Positions 30,259-37,425 of a stretch of 37,988 nucleotides of DNA are shown here, piece after piece. Below the pieces are notes generated by a model. That model worked only from the letters and a program-made list of their open reading frames with translations. It did no database searches and was not told where the DNA came from. Within the stretch, counting starts at the first letter, position 1. Every line of letters begins with the position of its first letter. Both the position numbers and the translations under genes were made by a program. The stretch lies in contig NZ_JACRAW010000126.1 in assembly GCF_016213215.1 (NCBI RefSeq), positions 1 through 37,988 on the forward strand, in the 5' to 3' direction. This DNA is from Bradyrhizobium sp. (GTDB taxonomy: Bacteria; Pseudomonadota; Alphaproteobacteria; Rhizobiales; Xanthobacteraceae).

Positions 30259-31794
30259 ATGTCCACTGGTTGGTCTTACCTCCTGACACGATGGGTCGTG
30301 GTCACCGGCTTCGCGGTTGGGTTGAGCCTAGTGTTCAGCCATCCCGCAGTCGCCGCCAAGCGGGTTGCCCTGGTCATCGGCAATTCGGCATATCGGAACG
30401 TCAGTCAGCTCACCAACCCCGCCAATGATTCCACCGCGATCTGGACCACCTTCAGGAATGCCGGCTTCGATGTCGTGGAGCTGAAGCGGGATCTTAGCGT
30501 GAGCGAGATGCGTCGCGCGCTGCGCGATTTCTCCGACGCGGCGCGCGATGCCGACGTCGCCATCGTCTACTTTGCCGGCCATGGCATCGAGATCGAGGGT
30601 ATCAACTACGTGATCCCGGTCGACGCCGTGCTCGAGCGCGACATCGACGCATTCGACGAGGCCATTCCGCTCGACCGGATCATGACCGTCATCGAGCCCG
30701 CAAAACAGCTGCGGCTCGTGATCCTGGACGCTTGCCGCGACAATCCGTTCAACAGGAGCATGAAGCGCTCGATCGGTACGCGCGGGATTGGGCGGGGGCT
30801 CGCCAAGGTCGAGCCTGAAAACCCCAACACGCTGATCGCCTTCGCCGCAAAGGCCGGATCGGTGGCCTACGACGGCGACAGCAAAAACAGCCCCTTTACC
30901 GGCGCCCTGATCAAGTATCTGACGAGGCCCGGCCTTGATGTGCGCAAGGCATTCGGCTTCGCCCGCGACGAGGTCCTCAAATCAACCGGCAACAAGCAGG
31001 AGCCCTATGTCTATGGCTCGCTTGGGGGCGAAGACGTCGTGCTGGTGCCGGCGCCCGAAAGTGCGACGGGGGAGCCGGGAAAGCCGCTCGACGAGAGGGT
31101 GCTTGAACTCGCGTTCTGGGAATCGATCAAGAACGAGCGCAATCCCCAGCTCTTCCAAGCCTACCTCAATCGCTACCCGAACGGCGCTTTTTCCGGCATC
31201 GCAAGGACGATCCTGAAGGAGCAACAGGTCGCGGCGGTCCAGTCGGCGGCCGTCGAGCAGCCGAACGACGCCCTCAAGCTTGCCGACTCCGCTTCGCTTC
31301 GCGAAATCCGGGAGCGACTCTACGAGCTCAATTTCGATCCGGGGCCGTTCGATGGACCACTGGGCGGTCGGGCGCGGGTTGCGATCCGCGAATTCGAACA
31401 GGCCAACAGGCTTGCGATGACGGGAGAGCCGACCCAGGGGCTGCTGCGCCGGCTGCGTGATCTCAGTCCCCTAAAGCCTTGGGGTTCGATCGTCTATTCG
31501 AAGGCCAGCAACAAATGGGGCATGTCGTGGTCGCAGGACACACGAAAGGCCGCGGTGGCGAGCGCGCTCGCATCCTGCGGCGACGCATCTGAGTGCCCGA
31601 TCGAGATCAGCTTTTTCGGGACCGAATGCGGGGCCTTTGCCTATTCCGAGAGCGGCTGGGCTATGGCCGCCCGCGCCGACATGCAGAAAGCCAGGGACGA
31701 TGCGATGGCTGATTGCCGCAAGCGGGGCAAGGCATGCCGCATCATCGCAGCGATCTGCGCGGACGGTGCGCAGCGTTTGCAGGCGGCAAACTAG
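30259..31794 (+). CDS. Caspase-fold (orthocaspase) protein with peptidoglycan-binding and DUF4189 domains
   Basis: A 511-residue protein. Residues 8-33 form a signal or membrane anchor (WVVVTGFAVGLSLVFSHPAVAA). The peptidase C14 domain covers about 34-265, with the catalytic pair His108 (YFAGHGIE) and Cys159 (LDACRDNPF). Residues about 345-403 are a peptidoglycan-binding-like domain (LREIRERLYELNFDPGPFDGPLGG), and 408-503 a DUF4189 domain with five cysteines. Such bacterial caspases cut after Lys/Arg; export with a wall-binding module suggests a periplasmic role. ATG 30259 is chosen as it begins the signal; the upstream frame to 30199 is shadow. Co-oriented with the small secreted protein 11 nt downstream. 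Confidence 0.87.
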   Translation: MSTGWSYLLTRWVVVTGFAVGLSLVFSHPAVAAKRVALVIGNSAYRNVSQLTNPANDSTAIWTTFRNAGFDVVELKRDLSVSEMRRALRDFSDAARDADVAIVYFAGHGIEIEGINYVIPVDAVLERDIDAFDEAIPLDRIMTVIEPAKQLRLVILDACRDNPFNRSMKRSIGTRGIGRGLAKVEPENPNTLIAFAAKAGSVAYDGDSKNSPFTGALIKYLTRPGLDVRKAFGFARDEVLKSTGNKQEPYVYGSLGGEDVVLVPAPESATGEPGKPLDERVLELAFWESIKNERNPQLFQAYLNRYPNGAFSGIARTILKEQQVAAVQSAAVEQPNDALKLADSASLREIRERLYELNFDPGPFDGPLGGRARVAIREFEQANRLAMTGEPTQGLLRRLRDLSPLKPWGSIVYSKASNKWGMSWSQDTRKAAVASALASCGDASECPIEISFFGTECGAFAYSESGWAMAARADMQKARDDAMADCRKRGKACRIIAAICADGAQRLQAAN

Positions 31795-31805
31795 TCGGGG
31801 CTTCC

Positions 31806-32300
31806 ATGAACAATTCCGAACATCTCAAATCGCTCTTGCCGTCTCGGGCCGGAGCCGTGCTCGTCCTTGCGCTGCTCGTCGGTGTCGCCGTGTCCGGAAG
31901 ACCGCAAACAGCGTTAGCCCAGGCCGGCCAGACCGGGGGCGTCATCGGCAAGCAGGAAAAGTCCATTTCGAGCGAGGAGGGCGCGCCCGAGCCTCGCGGC
32001 GCCGCCCCCGCGCGCAGATCATCCGGCGGCGCCCGGCAGACCAGGACGCTCGCGCAGGGCGGGTCCTCGGGCTGCGGCCGAATTGTCGGCACGTGGCGGT
32101 GGCTGGTGGGCATGAGGGCGGTCTTCAACGCTAACGGGACCAACCACGCAAGCAATGGGGACAGCGGGACCTGGACCTGCGCCGGCGGGACCGTCGTCGC
32201 CTCCTGGAAGAGCGGCTACGTCGACACCATCACTTTTTCGTCTGCAACGAGTCTTTCCATCACCAACAGTGCCGGCCTGCACTTCTCGGCGCACAGGTAA
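31806..32300 (+). CDS. Secreted hypothetical protein
   Basis: A 164-residue protein with a signal peptide (SRAGAVLVLALLVGVAVSGRPQTALAQ), a Gly/Ser/Arg/Pro-rich low-complexity linker (about 40-85), and a small beta-rich C-terminal domain with two cysteines (SSGCGRIVGTWRWLVGM, GTWTCAGGTVVASWKSGYVDTI). The GTWxW...GTWTCxGGTVVASWxSG pattern recalls lipocalin- or avidin-like small barrels, but I cannot assign it. It starts 11 nt after the caspase gene, so the two are probably co-transcribed and may act together. Confidence 0.75.
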   Translation: MNNSEHLKSLLPSRAGAVLVLALLVGVAVSGRPQTALAQAGQTGGVIGKQEKSISSEEGAPEPRGAAPARRSSGGARQTRTLAQGGSSGCGRIVGTWRWLVGMRAVFNANGTNHASNGDSGTWTCAGGTVVASWKSGYVDTITFSSATSLSITNSAGLHFSAHR

Positions 32301-32327
32301 GTCGAGCAGCAGGTTCAGGTAGGTCGG

Positions 32328-32990
32328 TTACACGGCGGCGAACTCAGCCTGCGCATTTCCGGCGCGCTTTGGCTTCTTCGTCGTGGGGCCGAGCAGCGAG
32401 CCTGCCGCAAGTGCCGCGGTGTCCGCGACGCTTGGGTCGCGCGACACCATCGCCGCGACGATGGCGCCGTCGATCAGCAAGGCGAGCTGGTGTGCGAGCA
32501 CGGCGGGCTCGCTCGCGCCCATTTCACTCGCAAGCTTCTCGATATGCCCCAGCACGACCTTCTTGTGCTTCAGAGCTATAGTACGAAACTGCTTTTGATC
32601 CTTGTCGTGCTCGCCGACGGCGTTGATGAAGGGGCAGCCATAGAAGCGCTCTTCGCCGAACCAGGCCTTCAGCGCCGGGAAGATCCGCTCAAGCTTTGCC
32701 TGCGGATCGCCTCCGCCGGACTCGATCGCGCCGATGAACCACTCGCGCCACTGCTTGCCTTCGCTCTCGAGCACCGCCTGCACGAGATTGGTTTTCGAGC
32801 CGAACAGCTTGTAGAGCGTGGTTTTCGCCGTGCCGGCCTGTTCGATGATCGCGTCGATACCGGTTGCGTTGATTCCGTTCTTGCAGAACAGGTGCGACGC
32901 TGCGCTGAGGAGGCGGCCGCGCGCGGACTCATCATCGCTCACGGCAGTATGCGGCGCGACAACTTTCTTCTTCAGTGACGGCTTGCCCAT
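32328..32990 (-). CDS. TetR/AcrR-family transcriptional regulator
   Basis: A 220-residue repressor. The N-terminal HTH is at about 23-70 (RGRLLSAASHLFCKNGINATGIDAIIEQAG, then TAKTTLYKLFGSKTNLVQAVL), followed by an all-helical ligand domain (WREWFIGAIESGG, FYGCPFINAVGEHDKDQ, VLAHQLALLIDGAIVAAMV). The Lys-rich N-terminus and ends are usual. It diverges from the OsmC-led operon across a 248-bp gap that has an AGACCG-TT-CGGTAT inverted repeat, so it most likely represses that operon. The inducer is unknown. Confidence 0.88.
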   Translation of the reverse strand: MGKPSLKKKVVAPHTAVSDDESARGRLLSAASHLFCKNGINATGIDAIIEQAGTAKTTLYKLFGSKTNLVQAVLESEGKQWREWFIGAIESGGGDPQAKLERIFPALKAWFGEERFYGCPFINAVGEHDKDQKQFRTIALKHKKVVLGHIEKLASEMGASEPAVLAHQLALLIDGAIVAAMVSRDPSVADTAALAAGSLLGPTTKKPKRAGNAQAEFAAV

Positions 32991-33167
32991 GGCGGCAACA
33001 ACTTAATCGCAGCGCGCTCGCCTCATCAAGCCGCATCTTGGCGACGCCGAAATTATTCGCAACGCAGCGTGCAATTGCCTTGCCTTTGGGCAGGGCTGGC
33101 CTGGTCAAGCCGTAGGCATCGTCCGTTAACCGGCTAGATCGCTTCGCGTTTTGATCCCGGTGCAATC

Positions 33168-33203
33168 TGGCACGCTTCGTGCAGGAAACAGACCGTTCGG
33201 TAT
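33168..33203 (+). promoter_or_regulatory. Sigma-54-like promoter with overlapping TetR operator
   Basis: TGGCACG-N4-GTGCA at 33168-33183 matches the sigma-54 -24/-12 element with one mismatch (consensus TGGCACG-N4-TTGCA); the invariant GG and GC are spaced by 10 nt as required. Transcription would start near 33194. AGACCG-TT-CGGTAT at 33190-33203 is an inverted repeat with one mismatched pair, like known TetR operators, and would cover that start. The OsmC ATG lies at 33239. Confidence 0.55.
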
Positions 33204-33238
33204 CCTTAACCTTTCCTCGTCCCCTAGGGAGAAAACTG

Positions 33239-33781
33239 ATGACTGCGGTCGTTCAAAAAACTGCGCTGACTGGCTGCCTCGCGCCCATCGACAGAGGCGG
33301 GCTCGAGCAGTTGATCGTCAACGGCAAGGCCAATCCGAAGGTCATCAAGACCTTGAAGTGCAAGACGGTCGCGGAGGGCAAATTCCGTCACGCCAACTAC
33401 ATCCGTAACCTCGCGCCCTACATCGTCGACGAGCCGCCCGGGCTTCTCGGCGACGACACCGCGCCCAATCCGTCGGAAGCCTCGCTCGCCGCGCTCGGCT
33501 CCTGCCTCGCGGTCGGCCTGCATGCCAACGCGGTCCATCGCGGATGGATCGTCAACAAGCTCGAGCTCGAGCTCGAGGGCGACCTCAATATCACCGCGGT
33601 CTGGGGCACCGGCGATACCTCCGAGAAGCCGGTCGGTTTCACCGACGTACGGGTGAAGGTCGACATGGAATGCGAGGGCGTCTCCAAGGAGGAGGTCAGC
33701 GCGCTGATTGCCCATGTGAAGAAGTGGTCGCCGGTGGCCAACACCTTCACGCGGCCGGTCAACCTCGAAGTCGGGCTCTAG
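33239..33781 (+). CDS. OsmC-family protein
   Basis: A 180-residue protein with the OsmC core: PNPSEASLAALGSCLAVGLHANA (first cysteine Cys89), an LELELEGDL strand and a C-terminal AHVKKWSPVANTFTRPVNLEV. In classical OsmC/Ohr peroxidases the second cysteine precedes PV; here that position is Ser164, so a normal disulfide cycle is not possible. Other cysteines (13, 41, 145) are not at family positions. ATG 33239 has GGGAGA about 7 nt upstream. First gene of a plus-strand operon with a flavoprotein, a rhodanese and an ABC importer; it may handle reactive sulfur or act non-enzymatically. Confidence 0.87.
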   Translation: MTAVVQKTALTGCLAPIDRGGLEQLIVNGKANPKVIKTLKCKTVAEGKFRHANYIRNLAPYIVDEPPGLLGDDTAPNPSEASLAALGSCLAVGLHANAVHRGWIVNKLELELEGDLNITAVWGTGDTSEKPVGFTDVRVKVDMECEGVSKEEVSALIAHVKKWSPVANTFTRPVNLEVGL

Positions 33782-33817
33782 GTCGGCGTTTGGGATCGCA
33801 GGATGCGGGAGGGTTTG

Positions 33818-34942
33818 ATGAGTTCATTGGCTGTATCGCGTCTTGCGGTCGAAGATAGCGGGCCGCTCCCGTCGGCGTCGGTGACCGAAGCGGTCGCCGC
33901 GCTCGCGCGCAAGGAGCTCGCCCCGCTCGCCGCTGCCATCGATGCCGGCGAGGTCTATCCCGCCGAGCTGATGCGGCGGCTTGGCGAGCTCGGCGCGTGG
34001 AGTACCCATGTGCCGAAAGACGGCGTCGCGGACCTTCGCGCCGCCATCCAGTCGATCGGGGCGATCGGCGAAGTGTGCGGCGCGACCGCCTTCATGGCGT
34101 GGTGTCAGAACACGCTGGTCTGGTACGCGGCCAATTCCGGCAATCGCAAGCTTGTCGAACGCCTTGCCGATGATTTCGCCACCGGCAAGGTGCTCGGCGG
34201 GACCGGGCTTTCCAATCCGATGAAGAGCTTCTTCGGTATCGAAAAGCTCAAGCTGAAAGGCCGCAAGGTCGAGGGCGGCTATGTCGTGCGCGGCGTGCTG
34301 CCCTGGGTCTCGAACCTGGGCCCTGATCATTTCTTCGGCACGATCTTCGAGCGTGAGGACGAGCCCGGCTCCCTGGTGATGTTCCTGGCCGACTGTGCCG
34401 ATCCGTCGATCACGTTGCAGCCGTGCAAGCCGTTCCTGGCGATGGACGGCACCGGCACCTACGGCGTGCAATTCCGCGACGTCTTCGTGCCTGACGACCT
34501 CATCCTGGCCGATCCGGCGGGTCCGTTCGTCAAGAAGATCCGGGCCGGCTTCATCCTCCTGCAGGCCGGCATGGCGCTCGGCCTGATCAAGGATTGCATC
34601 AACATCATGGACGAGGTCGAGCGCCCGCTCGGTCACGTCAACCGCTACCTGCCGCAACAGCCGGTGCACTTCCGCGATCTCGCCGCCGAGCTCGAGGCCG
34701 AGACCATGGCGCTGGCGCAAGATCCCTTCAACACCGAGGAGGCCTATTGGCGCAAGGTGATCGACCTGCGTTTGCGCGCCGGCGATGCCAGCGTCGCGGC
34801 GGCGCACGCGGCGATGCTTCATTGCGGAGCGCGTGGCTACTTGAAGAGCCATCGCGCGCAGCGCCGCCTGCGCGAAGCCTATTTCGTTGCGATCGTCACG
34901 CCCGCCACCAAGCAGCTGCGCAAGATGCTGGCGGACGCCTGA
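33818..34942 (+). CDS. Acyl-CoA dehydrogenase-family flavoprotein
   Basis: A 374-residue protein with the acyl-CoA dehydrogenase layout: an N-terminal helical domain (VAALARKELAPLAAAID), a middle beta domain with GTGLSNPMK, GGYVVRGVLPWVSNLG and DGTGTYGVQFRDVFVPDDLIL, and a C-terminal four-helix domain (LLQAGMALGLIKDCINIMDEV and AAMLHCGARGYLKSHRAQRRLREAYFVAIVTP). Related flavoproteins include true dehydrogenases and desulfurisation-type monooxygenases (DszC/SfnB); which this is cannot be told. GGGAGG lies 6 nt before ATG 33818. It is 36 nt after osmC and 60 nt before the rhodanese gene. Confidence 0.86.
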   Translation: MSSLAVSRLAVEDSGPLPSASVTEAVAALARKELAPLAAAIDAGEVYPAELMRRLGELGAWSTHVPKDGVADLRAAIQSIGAIGEVCGATAFMAWCQNTLVWYAANSGNRKLVERLADDFATGKVLGGTGLSNPMKSFFGIEKLKLKGRKVEGGYVVRGVLPWVSNLGPDHFFGTIFEREDEPGSLVMFLADCADPSITLQPCKPFLAMDGTGTYGVQFRDVFVPDDLILADPAGPFVKKIRAGFILLQAGMALGLIKDCINIMDEVERPLGHVNRYLPQQPVHFRDLAAELEAETMALAQDPFNTEEAYWRKVIDLRLRAGDASVAAAHAAMLHCGARGYLKSHRAQRRLREAYFVAIVTPATKQLRKMLADA

Positions 34943-35002
34943 GTTCTTGAACGGGTTCTCTAAACGGACCCCGAACTTCAAACCAAAGTAGGAGAGGCTG
35001 CC

Positions 35003-35878
35003 ATGACGGACGTTCTGATCTCTGCCGGTGAACTTGCCGACCTCTTGAAGAAGGAGCCGTGTGTCGTCATCGACACTCGCAATCCCGACGCCTACGGCGC
35101 AGGTCACCTCCCCAACGCGGTCAACGTGCACGAGATCTTCACGTTTCTTGCGACCTCTACGCCGGAAGGCATCCACGAACTGAAGAGCAAGTTTGCCGAA
35201 GCCTTCGGCAATGCCGGACTGTCAGGCAAGGAGACGGCGGTCATCTATGAGCAGTCGATGAACTCTGGCTTCGGCCAGTCCTGCCGCGGTTATTACCTTC
35301 TCACGATGCTGGGCTATCCCAAGGTCAAGGTGCTCCATGGCGGCTTCGAGGCCTGGGCGGCCGCGGGTCTGCCGGTTACCAAGGATGTTCCGACGCCGGT
35401 GATGGCCTCGTTCCCAATTCTGCCGGAGGCCGGCGACATCCTGATCGATGCCAAGACCATGCTGGCCGCGGTCGGCAGGCCGGATGTCGCGATCCTCGAC
35501 GTGCGCGACGTCGATGAGTGGATCGGCGAAAGCTCGTCTCCGTATGGAAAGGATTATTGCCCGCGCAAGGGGCGCATCCCGGGCGCCGTGTGGCTCGAGT
35601 GGTATCGCATGATGAAGCCGACCGCCGAAGGGCCGCGCTTTAAGTCGAAGGACGAGATTCTCGCCGAGTGTGCCACCGTCGGCATTACGCCGGACACGCC
35701 GGTCTACCTGTACTGCTTCAAGGGCGCGCGCGCCTCGAACACCTTCCTGGCGTTGAAGAACGCCGGTGTGAACGACGTGCGGATGTATTTCGGCTCCTGG
35801 AACGAATGGTCGCGCGACCCGTCGCTGCCGATCGAGCAGGGGCTGCCCGCTGCCCAGCTAACAGGCAAAGCGGCATAA
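35003..35878 (+). CDS. Two-domain rhodanese (sulfurtransferase)
   Basis: A 291-residue protein of two rhodanese domains. The C-terminal one (about 150-282) is active-looking, with Cys238 in YLYCFKGARASNT. The N-terminal one (about 5-127; VVIDTRNPDAYGAGHLPNAVNV) has Glu83 where a cysteine would be, the usual inactive partner. Such enzymes move sulfane sulfur from thiosulfate or 3-mercaptopyruvate to a thiol acceptor. No signal peptide, so cytoplasmic. A TAGGAGAGG ribosome site precedes ATG 35003. The position just before the binding-protein gene suggests that the imported compound yields sulfur, but this is inference. Confidence 0.9.
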   Translation: MTDVLISAGELADLLKKEPCVVIDTRNPDAYGAGHLPNAVNVHEIFTFLATSTPEGIHELKSKFAEAFGNAGLSGKETAVIYEQSMNSGFGQSCRGYYLLTMLGYPKVKVLHGGFEAWAAAGLPVTKDVPTPVMASFPILPEAGDILIDAKTMLAAVGRPDVAILDVRDVDEWIGESSSPYGKDYCPRKGRIPGAVWLEWYRMMKPTAEGPRFKSKDEILAECATVGITPDTPVYLYCFKGARASNTFLALKNAGVNDVRMYFGSWNEWSRDPSLPIEQGLPAAQLTGKAA

Positions 35879-35896
35879 AACGTGCATGCATCACAT

Positions 35897-35925
35897 GGTC
35901 CGGCTGCACAAGGAGCAACCGGACC
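35897..35925 (+). other. Intra-operon hairpin
   Basis: GGTCCGG (35897-35903) and CCGGACC (35919-35925) form a 7-bp stem with a 15-nt loop that has an inner TGC/GCA pair. It lies 19 nt after the rhodanese stop, with no T-tract. It could be an mRNA processing or stability element that sets the ratio of the downstream binding protein. Confidence 0.45.
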
Positions 35926-35993
35926 GACGATGATCCTGGCTTATTGCCGATGGGGCCGTGCTTCATCGGGAAAGTGCGACAAAGGGGCGCAAT

Positions 35994-37376
35994 ATGTCGA
36001 TGTTCAATGATCCGTTTGATGCCGAACGCAGTCTCAAGACGGGCTGTGTCTGTGGCCAGCATCGCTCTGCCGCGGAGCACGAGCAGGCGACGCGGGCACT
36101 GCGCTGCGATCCGGCCGAAAGTGAAGAGAAGCGGTACGAGGGCGTTGTTGCTTCCGCCGTCATGCGCGCGATGTTCCCGCAGGATGTGGCGCGCCGCGCT
36201 TTCCTGAAGTCGGTCGGGGCCTCGACGGCGCTCGCTGCACTGTCGCAGTTCTTCCCGATCAAGACCGCGACCGAGGCGTTTGCGGCGGCGGGTACGCCGG
36301 AAAAGAAGGACCTCAAGGTCGGCTTCATTCCGATCACCTGTGCCACCCCGATCATCATGGCGGCGCCGCTCGGCTTCTATTCGAAGCACGGCCTCAATGT
36401 CGAAGTGGTGAAGACGGCGGGCTGGGCCGTGATCCGCGACAAGACAATCAACAAGGAATACGACGCCGCTCACATGCTGGCGCCGATGCCCATCGCGATC
36501 TCGCTCGGTCTTGGCGCCAACGCGATCCCGTTTGCGGTGCCCGCGATCGAGAACATCAACGGGCAGGGGATCGTGCTGGCTACGAAGCACAAGGACAAGC
36601 GCGACCCGAAGGACTGGAAGGGCATGAAATTCGCCATCCCCTTCGACTACTCCATGCACAACTACCTTTTGCGCTACTATCTCGCCGAGCACGGTATCGA
36701 TCCCGACACCGACGTGCAGCTCCGTTCGGTGCCGCCGCCGGAAATGGTGGCGAATCTGCGGGCCGACAATATCGATGGCTTCCTTGCGCCGGACAATATC
36801 TGCCAGCGCGCGATCTACGACGGCGTCGGTTTCATGCACCTGTTGTCGAAGGAGATCTGGGACGGCCACCCCTGCTGCAGCTTTTCCGCCAGCCGCGAAT
36901 TCATCACCTCTGCGCCGAACAGCTTTGCGGCATTGACGCGCGCCATCGTCGATGCCACCGCCTACGCATCGAAGGCGGAGAACCGCAAGCAGATCGCGGA
37001 AGCGATCGCGCCGGCCAACTACATCAACGCGCCGGTGACGGTGCTGGAGCAGGTGCTCACCGGCACCTATGCAGACGGGCTCGGGGGCGTGAAGACCGAT
37101 CCCAAGCGCGTCGATTTCGATCCGTTCCCCTGGCAGTCATTCGCGGTTTGGATGCTGACGCAGATGAAGCGCTGGGGCCAGATCAAGGGCGATGTCGACT
37201 ACAAGGCTGTCGCGGAGCAGGTCTATCTCGCCACCGACACCAGGAAGCTGATGATAGAGATGGGGCTGTCGCCGCCTGCCACGTCGTACAAGTCCTTTGC
37301 GGTGATGGGCAAGAAGTTCGATCCCGAGAAGCCGGGCGATTATCTCGCCAGCTTCAAGATCAAGAAGGGCGCGTGA
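35994..37376 (+). CDS. NrtA/CmpA-like ABC transporter substrate-binding protein, Tat-exported
   Basis: A 460-residue periplasmic binding protein. A cytoplasmic-type N-terminal extension (about 1-60) has CVCGQHRSAAEHE (Cys18, Cys20, His23, His29) and Cys38. It is followed by a twin-arginine signal at 67-68 (ARRAFLKSVGAST), a hydrophobic stretch (ALAALSQFFPI) and a mature domain from about 100 with KVGFIPITCATPIIMAAPLGFYSKHGLNVEVVKT, the NMT1/NrtA fold opening. CmpA and NrtA bind bicarbonate, nitrate or nitrite; relatives bind sulfonates and other anions. GGGG lies 5 nt before ATG 35994. The permease gene follows after 49 nt. Ligand unknown. Confidence 0.88.
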   Translation: MSMFNDPFDAERSLKTGCVCGQHRSAAEHEQATRALRCDPAESEEKRYEGVVASAVMRAMFPQDVARRAFLKSVGASTALAALSQFFPIKTATEAFAAAGTPEKKDLKVGFIPITCATPIIMAAPLGFYSKHGLNVEVVKTAGWAVIRDKTINKEYDAAHMLAPMPIAISLGLGANAIPFAVPAIENINGQGIVLATKHKDKRDPKDWKGMKFAIPFDYSMHNYLLRYYLAEHGIDPDTDVQLRSVPPPEMVANLRADNIDGFLAPDNICQRAIYDGVGFMHLLSKEIWDGHPCCSFSASREFITSAPNSFAALTRAIVDATAYASKAENRKQIAEAIAPANYINAPVTVLEQVLTGTYADGLGGVKTDPKRVDFDPFPWQSFAVWMLTQMKRWGQIKGDVDYKAVAEQVYLATDTRKLMIEMGLSPPATSYKSFAVMGKKFDPEKPGDYLASFKIKKGA

Positions 37377-37425
37377 TGAGGGGGCTCGCACTCTCTTCAC
37401 TACTCGCGCGCGAGGGGAGCGCTAG

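Noticed and set aside
33824..35176. A 450-codon minus-strand frame across the flavoprotein gene
   Set aside because: Same shadow pattern, overlapping a well-supported acyl-CoA dehydrogenase family gene with a good ribosome site.
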